Origin: Pseudohongiella sp.
GTDB taxonomy: Bacteria; Pseudomonadota; Gammaproteobacteria; Pseudomonadales; Pseudohongiellaceae
Length of the DNA stretch: 64,000 bases
NCBI RefSeq assembly: GCF_011050365.1
Contig: NZ_DRFV01000001.1
Location: 124,001-188,000 of the forward strand
Reading direction: 5' to 3'
The translations under genes were made by a program, and so were the position numbers. The first letter of the stretch is position 1. Each line of letters opens with the position of its first letter. The notes below the pieces were generated by a model that saw only the letters and a list, made by a program, of their open reading frames with translations, was not told the origin of the DNA and did no database searches. Positions 1-8,984 of the stretch are shown piece by piece.

Positions 1-567
1 CTGACGCTGGTGGCTGATGTGAATCCGGTGGACACCGGCGCTACCATTGGCAACTATCCCGGATCGCCGGCCATCATGCAGTCGCAACTGCGCGATGACG
101 ACCACCTGGTACTGATGGAGTTGCACAGTACTGAAATTGAGCATCTGCGCGACAACTTCAGGCGCGACCCGCGTATCAGCATTCATCACCGTGATGGTTT
201 TGAGGGGGCCGTGGCACTGACGCCACCGACGCCGCGCCGTGGCCTGATGCTGATGGATCCGGCCTACGAGAACAAGGCCGACTATCAGCAGGCGATCAAA
301 ACGGTGCAGGCAGTGCATCGGCGTTGGCCGACAGGTATCATTGCGCTGTGGTACCCGATGTTGGGGCAGTCGCGCGATCTCAGTGGTCTGGTGAAACAGA
401 AGCTGGGCAATGCGGCTGACAGCATCAGTATTGAGTTGACGGTGGCGCCGCAGTCGGATGCGTTCGGCATGCACGGCTCCGGCATGATAATTCTTAATCC
501 GCCCTGGCAACTGAGCGAGCGGGTGAACGCAGCACTGAGCAAGGTTCAACCGCTGTTGCAGGTATAA
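1..567 (+). CDS. rlmJ: 23S rRNA (adenine-2030-N6)-methyltransferase RlmJ, 3' part
   Basis: The frame is open from base 1, so the gene is cut by the window edge; 188 C-terminal residues are present against about 280 in the family. RlmJ methylates A2030 of 23S rRNA using S-adenosylmethionine. Family landmarks visible are GNYPGSP near the start, MELH, HHRDGFEG, the run TGIIALWYP, and SGMIILNPPW near the C-terminus, in the same order as E. coli RlmJ. The catalytic motif IV, normally DPPY/F, reads DPAYE here (bases 256-270), so the second proline is an alanine. The gene stands alone, followed after 26 bp by an unrelated secreted protein. Identity is firm; whether the altered motif lowers activity is not known. 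Confidence 0.93.
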   Translation: MTLVADVNPVDTGATIGNYPGSPAIMQSQLRDDDHLVLMELHSTEIEHLRDNFRRDPRISIHHRDGFEGAVALTPPTPRRGLMLMDPAYENKADYQQAIKTVQAVHRRWPTGIIALWYPMLGQSRDLSGLVKQKLGNAADSISIELTVAPQSDAFGMHGSGMIILNPPWQLSERVNAALSKVQPLLQV

Positions 568-593
568 GGCAGAGCGCTGTTATGGGGAAAACC

Positions 594-1139
594 ATGAAAA
601 CATTCGAAGCTGGACGACTGGCGCTGATATTGGCATTGCCGCTGTCCATGGCAGCGATGCCGGCCCTGGCGCAAGAGGCTTCACCCGGACAGGAGGCTTC
701 ACCGACACAAGAGGCTTCACCAGGACAGGAGGCCTCACCGACACAAGAGGCCTCACCGGCACTGAGGTACAGCGGCATTGACCTGTCGCCCGGCACCGAG
801 CACGCCGGGGAGTTGGCAGATTTTCATCCACAGATGAGCGATGGTACCCACGCCGATTGCTTTCAGTTACGACCACAGCCCGGCATGGAGTACACCGTCA
901 CCTTGCGCTCCGCTGATTTCGACAGCTTTCTGCTGGTCGGCGTGGGCAACTGTGACGAGGTGCTGATTCAGTTCGAGAATGACGACTTTGAAGACGAAGG
1001 GCTGGATTCACAACTGGTGTTCGCGGCGGAATACGACCTGTATTCGGTGTATGTAAACACCTACGATCCGGGCACCACGGGCAACTACTCCTTGTCGATA
1101 GAAGCCCGCCTGTTACCTATGGCGCCCGCTGCAGACTGA
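594..1139 (+). CDS. Secreted protein with EASP repeats and a PPC-like domain
   Basis: This is a predicted exported protein of about 181 residues. An N-terminal signal peptide ends at AMPALA-Q. It is followed by a low-complexity stretch of alternating EASPGQ and EASPTQ hexapeptides, then a domain resembling the bacterial pre-peptidase C-terminal (PPC) fold. PPC features seen are the pattern YTVTLRSADFDSFLLV, a following DD pair and the closing GNYSLSIEA. PPC domains usually accompany secreted peptidases, but no catalytic domain is present, so it may act as a binding or surface module. The ATG at 594 is preferred because GGGG sits 6 nt upstream; an in-frame ATG at 582 would add four residues. 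The gene ends 4 bp from the convergent next gene. Exact function is unknown. Confidence 0.75.
   Translation: MKTFEAGRLALILALPLSMAAMPALAQEASPGQEASPTQEASPGQEASPTQEASPALRYSGIDLSPGTEHAGELADFHPQMSDGTHADCFQLRPQPGMEYTVTLRSADFDSFLLVGVGNCDEVLIQFENDDFEDEGLDSQLVFAAEYDLYSVYVNTYDPGTTGNYSLSIEARLLPMAPAAD
675..761 (+). repeat. 36-bp in-frame tandem repeat coding for EASPGQ-EASPTQ
   Basis: Two copies of a 36-bp unit (675-710 and 711-746) plus a partial third copy (747-761) lie just after the signal peptide codons. Each unit encodes two hexapeptides, EASPGQ and EASPTQ. The copies differ at only a few bases, mostly silent, so the expansion looks recent. The unit is a multiple of three, so copy-number change would lengthen or shorten the linker without a frameshift. 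Confidence 0.85.
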
Positions 1140-1143
1140 TTGC

Positions 1144-2754
1144 TCAGCCCTGGTTCTCGGAACCGATATCGTCTGTTATCTGACGGGCCTGTTCGGTCGG
1201 GTCTGCCTCGGTTTTTTCCGGACCGATCCAGCGAACTTCATACAGGTCGTGACGCTGATCCTTGGCGTTGGTCACCGAGCCTTCGTGACGCACCTGCACC
1301 AGTTTGTCCAGGTCCAGATCGGCCACCAGGGCCATCTCGGTGTTGGGCGTACTCTCTGCCATGATGGCATCGTGCGGGAAGGCAAAGTCTGACGGCGAAT
1401 ACACCGCTGACTGCGCGTACTGTATGTCAACGTTGTGCACCTGTGGCAGGTTGCCGACGCTGCCACCGATGGCGACATAACACTCGTTTTCGATGGCCCG
1501 CGCCTGTGCACAGCGCTGCACCCGCAGGAAACCGTTTTTGGTGTCGGTCCAGAACGGCACAAACAGAATGTCCATGCCGCCCTTGGCAAGCATGCGCGAC
1601 AGTTCCGGAAACTCCACGTCGTAACAGATCAGGATGCCGATGCGCCCCGCGTCGGTGTCGAATACCTGCAGGCTGTCGCCGCCATCGATAACCCAGTCGC
1701 GACGCTCGTGCGGCGTGATATGCAGTTTGGCCTGCGAGTCGACAGTGCCGTCGCGGCGACACAGATAGGCTTTGTTCAGCAGCTTGTCGCCCTCCATCAC
1801 CGGAATACTGCCGGCAATGATATTGATGTTGTAAGTGATCGCAAACTCCGACAGTGCCTCAATGGAGCGGGTGGCAAAAGTGGAGAGGAAGCGGATCGCT
1901 TCGAACTGGTTGGTCTGGTCTCCCAGGCCCATCAACGGGGCATTGAAGAATTCGGGGAATAGTACAAAGTCAGCCTGGTAGTCGGCCATGGTGTCGACGA
2001 AATACTCCACCTGCGACAGCCAGGCATCAAAGGAGCTGGTCAGACGCATTTGCCACTGCAGGATACCGATACGCACCACGGCCTTGCGACGCTTACTCAG
2101 GTCGCTGGTTTCCGGTTCGTACAGGATGTTGTTCCATTCCAGCAGGGTGGCATAACCCTGGGATTTTTCGTCCTGCGGGTTGTAGTCCTTGAGCAGGCGC
2201 TTGACCTCAAAATCATTGGCGAGCTGGAAGCTGAGAATGGGGTCATGGGCGTCTTTACGATCCACCGCAGCGATGTACTGCATCGGCGTCATTTCGTCGG
2301 CGAACTTGTGATAGCTGGTGATACGACCGCCGGCCAGAATCGCGCGCAGGTTCAGGTCGCGGCACATGTCTTTGCGGGCATCGTACAGACGTCGGCCCAG
2401 GCGCAGATCGCGGTATTCGGGGTCAACGAACAGGTCCATGCCGTACATGGCATCACCGTCGGGGTTGTGCTTGATCTGTTCGCGCCGTCCAATCAGGTCT
2501 TCATAAGTGTGCTGACGGCTGAAGCGGTCGTAATCGCAGCAGATGGTCAGCGCTGCCGCTACCAGGTTGCCATAGTCTTCAATGGCGATTTGCCCTTCGG
2601 GAAAGTCCCTGATTAATCGGCGAATGGACGCTTCCGGCCAGGCACCGCCCAGATCCGGGTACACCGCTTCCATTAGCCGGGCCAGTTGCGGGTAGTCAGC
2701 TTCGGTCAGGTTGCGGAGCTTCAGGTGAACATCAGAGGGTGTATCGGCGGTCAT
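1144..2754 (-). CDS. GNAT acetyltransferase / carbon-nitrogen hydrolase fusion protein
   Basis: A 536-residue cytoplasmic two-domain protein. Residues about 10-200 form a GNAT-type acetyltransferase; the acetyl-CoA loop is visible as RDLRLGRRLYDARKDMC near residue 115. Residues about 225-510 form a nitrilase-superfamily amidohydrolase with the full catalytic set: Glu268 in LFPEFF, Lys343 in SQAKLH and Cys377 in ILICYDVEFPE. Fusions of this architecture are known in many proteobacteria, but the substrate is generally unassigned. The ATG at 2754 is chosen because the open frame upstream of it lies antisense to the next gene and lacks domain similarity; no strong ribosome site is evident. A stand-alone paralogue of the hydrolase half lies at 39169-40044. 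Family is firm, reaction is not known. Confidence 0.9.
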   Translation of the reverse strand: MTADTPSDVHLKLRNLTEADYPQLARLMEAVYPDLGGAWPEASIRRLIRDFPEGQIAIEDYGNLVAAALTICCDYDRFSRQHTYEDLIGRREQIKHNPDGDAMYGMDLFVDPEYRDLRLGRRLYDARKDMCRDLNLRAILAGGRITSYHKFADEMTPMQYIAAVDRKDAHDPILSFQLANDFEVKRLLKDYNPQDEKSQGYATLLEWNNILYEPETSDLSKRRKAVVRIGILQWQMRLTSSFDAWLSQVEYFVDTMADYQADFVLFPEFFNAPLMGLGDQTNQFEAIRFLSTFATRSIEALSEFAITYNINIIAGSIPVMEGDKLLNKAYLCRRDGTVDSQAKLHITPHERRDWVIDGGDSLQVFDTDAGRIGILICYDVEFPELSRMLAKGGMDILFVPFWTDTKNGFLRVQRCAQARAIENECYVAIGGSVGNLPQVHNVDIQYAQSAVYSPSDFAFPHDAIMAESTPNTEMALVADLDLDKLVQVRHEGSVTNAKDQRHDLYEVRWIGPEKTEADPTEQARQITDDIGSENQG

Positions 2755-3041
2755 AGAGTCAATCCGGTAAATGAGCGGCAGGTCGAGTGTGTAAAATAGC
2801 AAAAAGGGCGTGTTAAATCCATGACAGGCGCCCATATGGACTTGGCGCAGGTGTTGCGGTATCCTCGGAAGTCCTTCCCTCTGAGTGAGAGTCTCAGTAA
2901 ACCAGCGGTTCGGTATGCCAGTAGAAGGGGGGCTGCGGAGCTGCAAAGCCGGTGTGGGTGGGGTTACGTCCTGGCGAATGCTGACAACAAGAAAACCACA
3001 AAAGCCCGAATATCGTTTTTGGCTTGATGAGGAGAGTGCAC

Positions 3042-5111
3042 GTGAATATGAAAAGTAAATTACTGGCAGGCGGCTTTGCCAAAAAGCCCGCGCTGACCGG
3101 CCTGATATCCCTGGTGGCTGGTGTAGCGATGGGTGCTCCCGCGCTGCTTTCTGCCCAGGCAGAGCCTTCCGCGCAGGGAGAGTCCATCGAGTGGCTGACC
3201 CTGGGCTCAGACTATGCGCATACCCGTTATTTGCCGGCGTCACAGATCAACGCTGACAACTTTGAATCCCTCGAAACTGCCTGGGTCTGGGACGGCGCCA
3301 GCTTCGGTGCCAGCAGTGGCCGGTCAACGCCGAGTTACATCGACGGTGTCCTGTACACGGTTGCCGGCGACCGACGCCATGTCGTCGCCCTGGATCCGGT
3401 CACCGGCGAGACCATCTGGTCATACCGCGAGCCGCACACCTTCCGTCACGAATACTCCATGCGTAAAGACTACGGTAAAGGCGTAGGCTACGGTGAAGTC
3501 GACGGCAAGGGCGTGATTTACATCATCAGCCCCGGCTTTTTCCTGACCGCCCTGGACGCCAAGACTGGCGCGCCGCTGGAAGGCTTTGGTCACGAGATCG
3601 GCGTTGAAGGTTTCCCGGAAACCGGTGTTGTGGATCTGCAGAAGATCCTGGCAGAAGCCAATGGTTACGAGTTCGACCCGTACTACGGTATTCCGCTGGA
3701 AGAAGGTTACATCACCGCATCATCACCGCCCATCGTGGTCAATGGCACCGTCGTTGTGCCGAACTCTGCCGAGCAGGGTTACAACCAGACCCGTTTTGAG
3801 AACATCCCGGGTGACATCCTTGGTTTTGACAGCGCCACCGGCGAGCACAAGTGGACCTTCAACATCATTCCGGACAAAGGCGAATTCGGCTGGGATACCT
3901 GGCAGGACGGCGATGGCAACCAGATCGAAGATCCACGTGCTTACACCGGCGAGATCTCTTCCTGGGCACCGGTAGCAGCCGATCCTGAGTTGGACATGGT
4001 TTATATTCCGACCAATGCCGCCTCCATCGACTTCTATCGTGGTCACCTGCAGGGCGACAACCTGTACGGCACCAGCCTGATCGCGCTGAATGCATCCACG
4101 GGTGAGCGAGCGTGGCACTTCCAGCTGGTCCACAAGGATATCTGGAACTACGATACTCCGACGGCACCGGTGCTGCTGGACATCCAGCAGAACGGTCAGA
4201 CTATCCCGGTGGTTGCTCAGGTCAGCAAGCAGGCGTTTACCTACGTATTCAACCGTGAAACCGGCGAGCCAATCTGGCCGATCGAAGAGCGAGCGGTACC
4301 GGCAGGCCTGATCCCGGGCGAAGTACTGTCCCCGACGCAGCCGTTCCCGACCAAACCGGCGCCCTATGACATGCAGGGTCTGACTGAAGATGATCTGATC
4401 GACTTCACACCGGAACTGCGTGCACAGGCGATCGATGCGATCTCCTCGTTCGAGACCGGTCCTTTGTTCCAGCCACCATTGCATCGCGACAATGAGATGG
4501 GCAAGCAGGCCGCACTGTGGTGTCCGGGTGACATCGGTGGTGTCAACATCGACGGTCCTGCCGCCGGTGACCCAACGACAGGCACACTGTTCGTGACCTC
4601 ACGCAAGGGCTGCACCAACCGTATCATGGCACCGGCGCAAGAGCGTGATGCCATGCTCGAGCTGCCTACAGGTACAACCTTCACGGCTTACGCGCCACTG
4701 CGTTCAGCGCTGGTTCGTGGCCCACAGGGTCTGCCACTGTTCAAGCCGCCCTTCAGCCGTATCACTGCGATCGACCTGAATACCGGTGATCACAAGTGGT
4801 GGATTCCTGTTGGTGAAACGCCTGACCGCATCAAGAACCATCCTGCCCTGGAAGGTATTGATGTCGGCAACACCGGCAGTGGCACTGTGGCACCGATGAC
4901 GGTGACTGACACCATGCTGATGTACGCCAGCACTTCCAGCGACGGCTCGCCCGCGCTGTATGCGGTAGACAAGGCCACTGGTGAGCAGCTTGGCAAGGTT
5001 GCCGTGCCGGAAGTCAGCCGTTACGGCATGATGAACTACCAGCACGAAGGCAAGCAGTACGTGATGCTGCAAACCGGCGGTACGCTGACAGCACTGGCTC
5101 TGCCAGACTGA
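3042..5111 (+). CDS. PQQ-dependent quinoprotein dehydrogenase (glucose-dehydrogenase-like)
   Basis: About 689 residues with an N-terminal signal peptide (hydrophobic run LTGLISLVAGVAMG, then ALLSAQA), so the product is probably periplasmic. The body is a beta-propeller with several W-docking repeats such as TGEHKWTFN, TGERAWHFQ and TGDHKWWIPVG. The stretch HKDIWNYDTPTAPVL is typical of quinoprotein sugar or alcohol dehydrogenases that pass electrons to ubiquinone or a cytochrome. No haem-binding CxxCH motif is present, which argues against a quinohaemoprotein. The GTG at 3042 is chosen because GAGGAG ends 7 nt before it; ATG 3048 is an alternative. A strong terminator follows, so it is probably monocistronic. 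The substrate cannot be read from the sequence. No PQQ synthesis genes are in the window. Confidence 0.88.
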   Translation: MNMKSKLLAGGFAKKPALTGLISLVAGVAMGAPALLSAQAEPSAQGESIEWLTLGSDYAHTRYLPASQINADNFESLETAWVWDGASFGASSGRSTPSYIDGVLYTVAGDRRHVVALDPVTGETIWSYREPHTFRHEYSMRKDYGKGVGYGEVDGKGVIYIISPGFFLTALDAKTGAPLEGFGHEIGVEGFPETGVVDLQKILAEANGYEFDPYYGIPLEEGYITASSPPIVVNGTVVVPNSAEQGYNQTRFENIPGDILGFDSATGEHKWTFNIIPDKGEFGWDTWQDGDGNQIEDPRAYTGEISSWAPVAADPELDMVYIPTNAASIDFYRGHLQGDNLYGTSLIALNASTGERAWHFQLVHKDIWNYDTPTAPVLLDIQQNGQTIPVVAQVSKQAFTYVFNRETGEPIWPIEERAVPAGLIPGEVLSPTQPFPTKPAPYDMQGLTEDDLIDFTPELRAQAIDAISSFETGPLFQPPLHRDNEMGKQAALWCPGDIGGVNIDGPAAGDPTTGTLFVTSRKGCTNRIMAPAQERDAMLELPTGTTFTAYAPLRSALVRGPQGLPLFKPPFSRITAIDLNTGDHKWWIPVGETPDRIKNHPALEGIDVGNTGSGTVAPMTVTDTMLMYASTSSDGSPALYAVDKATGEQLGKVAVPEVSRYGMMNYQHEGKQYVMLQTGGTLTALALPD

Positions 5112-5150
5112 TAGCAATGCCGTTGCGATCCTGACCTGGTCGGGATCTGA

Positions 5151-5188
5151 AAAACCCGTCGCACCGACAAGGTCCGGCGGGTTTTTTT
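5151..5188 (+). terminator. Rho-independent terminator after the quinoprotein gene
   Basis: An inverted repeat pairs AAACCCGTCG with CGGCGGGTTT across a short loop and is followed by a run of seven Ts. It lies about 40 bp after the stop codon of the quinoprotein gene and would isolate it from the downstream amidohydrolase gene. Confidence 0.85.
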
Positions 5189-5324
5189 ATGCCCGGTTAT
5201 GCGACCAGGCGATCCCGGCTGGCGTCGGGTATTGATGTTAAGCGATCAGGATTCTTGCTACAGTCGAAGGTGACTTTTCAGCGATCGACCCTCCAATAAT
5301 TCAAATTTATGAGGTTGCCGCACC

Positions 5325-6791
5325 ATGAGCCACGAAATCGATAAAGACGGAACCCGTCTGCCCATCAAGATCGACACCACTTCCAACGGCGAATACGCCC
5401 CCATGCCGCTGTCACCGGTCAACATCAAGGCCAACGCGCTGGCGCATGCCAACGCCACCGCTAACGCCAAAAAACGGGGCTGGGATCGCCGCAAATTCCT
5501 GGTGTCCAGTTGTGGCGCCGCCAGCACACTGCTGGCCTTTAATGCGGCCAACGCAGCCGTAGGCAAGCGCGGCGGATTTTATCAGATCAATGATGAGGCT
5601 GCGGTCGACATGCAGCTGGCGCAGGCCGAGGTGGATGGCAAAGAGTTCATTTTTGATGTGCAGGGGCACTATGTGAACCCCAATGGCGCGTGGCTGAATC
5701 TGGTGCCGGAATCATCCCGGCCCTATTCCGGTATGGAGAAGGCCAGCTGCGAGCTGGCGGACATGCCGGGCGATCGTGCCTATCTCAATTGTCTGAGCGC
5801 CGACGAATTTATCAAGGATGTGTTTCTGGACAGTGATACCTCCATCATGGTGCTCAGTTTTGTGCCGTCGACGCAGGAACGCGAGCCGGTCACCATTGAG
5901 GACGCCAACGAAACGCGGAACATTGTCGCGCAGCTTGATGGCAGCAAACGGCTGATGATCCATGGTCGTGTTAACCCCAATCAGGACGGCGATCTGGAAG
6001 CGATGGATGAGCTGGCGGAGCGCTGGGACATCTGTGCCTTTAAGACCTATACCCAGTTTGGTCCCGGTGGCGTGGGATACTGGTTAAGTGATGATCCCGG
6101 CCTGGCCATGATAGAACGTGCCCGTTCGCTGGGGGTGCGCAATATCTGTATCCACAAAGGCCTGCCCTTTGGTCCGGTATCGCTGCAGCACAGCCGCTGT
6201 GATGATGTCGGGGTAGTGGCAAAGATGTACCCGGACATGAACTTCCTGATTTACCACTCCGGTTACGACAACTCCATTACCGAACAGGCATTTGCCCCGG
6301 GCGAAAACCGCATGGGTATTGATACCCTGATTCAGTCACTGATCGACAATGATGTTGCGCCCAACAGTAATGTTTACGCCGAACTGGGCAGCACCTGGCG
6401 ATTGTTGATGCGCGATCCGGACAATGCCGCGCATTCGCTGGGCAAACTGTTCAAATACGTCGGCCAGGACAATGTGCTGTGGGGCACGGATTCGATCTGG
6501 TATGGCTCGCCGCAGGACCAGATCCAGGCTTTTCGTACCTTCCAGATTTCGCAGGAATTCCAGGAGCGCTTCGACTATCCGGAAATCACACCCGAGCTGC
6601 GCCGCAAGGTGTTTGGCCTGAATGCGGCAGTGCCGTACAACATCTCCGCGGCAGAAATTCAGGGTTTTCTCGCCGGCGACAGCGTCAGTCAACGCAAGCT
6701 GGCGTATATGAACAATCCGCAGCCGCACTTCAAGACGTATGGCCCGAAAACCCGGCGTGAATTCCTGAATTTCCTCAAGCTGGGCGGGTGA
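5325..6791 (+). CDS. Tat-exported amidohydrolase (amidohydrolase-2 family)
   Basis: A 488-residue protein. A twin-arginine signal DRRKFLVSS at residues 54-62 is followed by a hydrophobic stretch and an alanine-rich cleavage region. It is unusual in lying behind a long polar extension of more than 50 residues. The mature part resembles TIM-barrel metal-dependent hydrolases of the amidohydrolase-2 (decarboxylase-like) family: FDVQGHYVNP near the start, IHKGLPFG and LIYHSGYD in the middle, and LWGTDSIWYGSPQ near the C-terminus supply the expected His and Asp ligands. The start ATG has GAGG upstream. It probably acts in the periplasm after folding with its metal in the cytoplasm. A 49-bp near-copy of its 3' end recurs at 11993. 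Substrate is unknown. Confidence 0.85.
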   Translation: MSHEIDKDGTRLPIKIDTTSNGEYAPMPLSPVNIKANALAHANATANAKKRGWDRRKFLVSSCGAASTLLAFNAANAAVGKRGGFYQINDEAAVDMQLAQAEVDGKEFIFDVQGHYVNPNGAWLNLVPESSRPYSGMEKASCELADMPGDRAYLNCLSADEFIKDVFLDSDTSIMVLSFVPSTQEREPVTIEDANETRNIVAQLDGSKRLMIHGRVNPNQDGDLEAMDELAERWDICAFKTYTQFGPGGVGYWLSDDPGLAMIERARSLGVRNICIHKGLPFGPVSLQHSRCDDVGVVAKMYPDMNFLIYHSGYDNSITEQAFAPGENRMGIDTLIQSLIDNDVAPNSNVYAELGSTWRLLMRDPDNAAHSLGKLFKYVGQDNVLWGTDSIWYGSPQDQIQAFRTFQISQEFQERFDYPEITPELRRKVFGLNAAVPYNISAAEIQGFLAGDSVSQRKLAYMNNPQPHFKTYGPKTRREFLNFLKLGG

Positions 6792-6802
6792 GGAAACGAA
6801 AT

Positions 6803-6850
6803 CTCACCCGAAGACATTGCGTTTGCCAGTGCGCAGTGTCTTCGGGTGAG
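6803..6850. terminator. Long inverted repeat between convergent genes
   Basis: CTCACCCGAAGACA (6803-6816) pairs perfectly with TGTCTTCGGGTGAG (6837-6850) around a 20-nt loop. It sits between two converging genes and begins 11 bp after the amidohydrolase stop. There is no clear T-run on either side, so it is either a weak bidirectional terminator or a transcript-end stabilising hairpin. Confidence 0.6.
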
Positions 6851-6858
6851 CGCAGCCC

Positions 6859-8175
6859 CTATTGGAAAGCATAGGACAAACCAATGCTGACTCGGCTCTG
6901 GTCCCTGAACTGTCCAAATACGCCTTCCCGGGCGCCATAGTAGCGGTCGATTTGCGAGATCAGCGTTATATTTGAACGATACCTGTAATTTGCAGATATA
7001 TTCCAGTAACCGTCTGCATCGTTCAGCGAATGCACTAACAAACCTTCCAGAGAGAATGTCTGGTTGTAAAAATCGCGTTTTACTAAAAAGGAAACCTGTT
7101 GCTCTTGCTTGTCTCTGACATAGGCATGGCTCTCACCCGCGATATGACTCAAGAACCACTGCGCACTGAGTAAGGTGTCCGAGATGCCGTTATAATCCAG
7201 TCCTATGACGCCTTTGAATTCTCGCGTTGCACTTTGCTCTAAAGTCGCTGGTGACGTAGATGGGACTCCCAACGGCACCGTATCGCTTAGATATCCCAAT
7301 TCGCTACGGACCGTCACACTGCCAAAAGCCTTTGCGACAGTCGCGCCCAATAAATGGGTACGAACGTAGCCCGTACGAATATGCAAAACATCATCCCCGG
7401 TAAATTGTGCAACCGCGCGGCCGTTATTGATTTGATTCAAGTAACCAAGACCCACATCCCAGCCACTTACGAAACCTGTCAGGCGCATGCCATAGTCAGA
7501 GTCTTGCCAAAACCGGTCAGGTTTTTCCTGCCGTTCAAACAAGACTTGTTGATTGCCGGTGAGCAGTGGCGTCAGTTTCGTCGAGCGAACCTGATATGAC
7601 GCTCCTGCTTCGGGATACGCATGATAGGTTTGATCGGGTATCCACAGTAGCTGCATTGTCCAGTCTCGCACGGGAAACTCTACATTGGCGGTCCATAGCG
7701 GGATGCGTCTGTCCTCAAGATCATCAGAGATGAACTCGCGATAGCGCAGCGGATTGACAACATCCAGCACCTGAAGTCCGTCGGCCTGACCCCATACCAC
7801 TTGCTGCTTCCCCAGACGAATAAACACGTCTTCTATATAGCCATCGACATAAAACTCGCGCAACTCCAATTCTGTTTTGCTGTCGATAAGCCAGCGCCTA
7901 TTTAATTTGTCGCTAGAGTCTTGCGTTGGTCGATATGGCTCAAGATTATCCGTGGACTCATATCGAAGCACAGTCTCGGAATAGAATCGAAAGCCATTAT
8001 CAAAACTACTTTCGATCTCTACCCCCAGCCGGTTATCGAAGTTCTGCAAACGACTAGAGTAGTTTTCGGTATTATCGACAACATAGGACGCTTGCGTATC
8101 AAAAATGCCACGTATATCTATCTCTGCGAACGACACATTGGCTACTAGCAGAAATGCGACGGCACTATACCTCAT
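6859..8175 (-). CDS. Outer-membrane beta-barrel protein (DUF1302-like)
   Basis: A 438-residue protein with a short signal peptide (AVAFLLVANVSFA) and many alternating hydrophobic segments, ending in SIGLSYAFQ, a terminal beta-signal with an aromatic residue next to the end. The segment IRLGKQQVVWGQADGLQ resembles the conserved GRQ-VVWGE region of DUF1302-type outer-membrane proteins found with RND/MMPL pumps. Its ATG overlaps the stop of the upstream gene by 4 bp, so the two are translationally coupled. It is the last gene of the MarR-controlled operon and may form the outer-membrane end of an envelope transport route. Codon use and base composition look more AT-rich than the flanks. Barrel nature is well supported; function is inferred from context. 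Confidence 0.75.
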   Translation of the reverse strand: MRYSAVAFLLVANVSFAEIDIRGIFDTQASYVVDNTENYSSRLQNFDNRLGVEIESSFDNGFRFYSETVLRYESTDNLEPYRPTQDSSDKLNRRWLIDSKTELELREFYVDGYIEDVFIRLGKQQVVWGQADGLQVLDVVNPLRYREFISDDLEDRRIPLWTANVEFPVRDWTMQLLWIPDQTYHAYPEAGASYQVRSTKLTPLLTGNQQVLFERQEKPDRFWQDSDYGMRLTGFVSGWDVGLGYLNQINNGRAVAQFTGDDVLHIRTGYVRTHLLGATVAKAFGSVTVRSELGYLSDTVPLGVPSTSPATLEQSATREFKGVIGLDYNGISDTLLSAQWFLSHIAGESHAYVRDKQEQQVSFLVKRDFYNQTFSLEGLLVHSLNDADGYWNISANYRYRSNITLISQIDRYYGAREGVFGQFRDQSRVSIGLSYAFQ

Positions 8176-8984
8176 CGTAAGCCTCGTCGCAGTCTAGCCT
8201 GAGTGAACACAGCGTCATCGATAGGGGTTGTGTAATCGACATCGGAGAACAATAACAATGTCTTGTGCTCAGTCTTGTGATTCTCTACAGATATTTCCAG
8301 GGTAGTCCAAATTCCGCCGATCTGCACAATGGAACTATTGGCGACCGTCTTGAGCCTATTGCCATTCAGGTCCCAGAACTCCGACTTTCTGGACATCCAT
8401 ATACTTGGATCCACATGAAGCAAGACTTTACTATAGCCAAGCTCCTTCGCGACATCACCATCGACTGGTGTTGCCTCGACATCGAAGACTTTGTGTCCTT
8501 CGTAGGTCGACTCCCCCAACAATCGGAATACATAGTCTTCCGTCTCTATCTTATTTTCTTTCTTTATCTCCTCATAGGTGAGGTCTGTGCCCAGAAAGTA
8601 GTCACCTCTGTTGGAGCTGGAAATTCTTCTAATTTTTCGTAACGCAGGAAGATACAGCCACTGGTCATCATCTTGTTCAGAATCTGCGTAATCGAATGTT
8701 AGAAAACCCGTTCCTCGCACATTGCTAGGTTCCGTATAGAAAAGCACTGTGCGCTTTTCTTCACCAAAGTATTTCCGATATCCTTGGGTCTTCTCAACGC
8801 GCTTTATCCCGCGCCGGTCAGTTAACTCAATGGTCAACGAGCGTGTCACGTGCTCACCATCTTCGCGTGCGTTGACTTGACCAATTATATCCAGCGCGCT
8901 CATCTCGCTCTCTTGAGCGCTGACACCTGGCGTACTCGTCGTTAAGGCAAGGGTTAGGAATGGCAACCAATATTTAATCTTCAT
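8172..8984 (-). CDS. LolA-like outer-membrane lipoprotein-sorting family protein
   Basis: A 270-residue periplasmic protein with a signal peptide ending GVSAQ. The stretches FYTEPSNVRGTGFLTFDY, QWLYLPALRKIRRISSS and RGDYFLGTDLTYEE are hallmarks of the LolA-like family encoded beside MMPL/RND transporters. Family members adopt a LolA/LolB-type fold with a hydrophobic cavity and are thought to carry lipids or other hydrophobic molecules across the periplasm; true lipoprotein sorting has not been shown for this branch. Its start overlaps the transporter stop by 11 bp, and a GGAG sequence lies 9-10 nt before the ATG. It is the middle gene of the three-gene transport operon. Confidence 0.85.
   Translation of the reverse strand: MKIKYWLPFLTLALTTSTPGVSAQESEMSALDIIGQVNAREDGEHVTRSLTIELTDRRGIKRVEKTQGYRKYFGEEKRTVLFYTEPSNVRGTGFLTFDYADSEQDDDQWLYLPALRKIRRISSSNRGDYFLGTDLTYEEIKKENKIETEDYVFRLLGESTYEGHKVFDVEATPVDGDVAKELGYSKVLLHVDPSIWMSRKSEFWDLNGNRLKTVANSSIVQIGGIWTTLEISVENHKTEHKTLLLFSDVDYTTPIDDAVFTQARLRRGLR

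Noticed and set aside
2821-3027. A 68-residue plus-strand open frame in the gap before the quinoprotein gene
   Set aside because: No recognisable domain, no ribosome site and low-complexity composition; treated as intergenic.
2755-3243. N-terminal extension of the GNAT/nitrilase fusion
   Set aside because: The added residues overlap the quinoprotein gene on the other strand and show no domain pattern.
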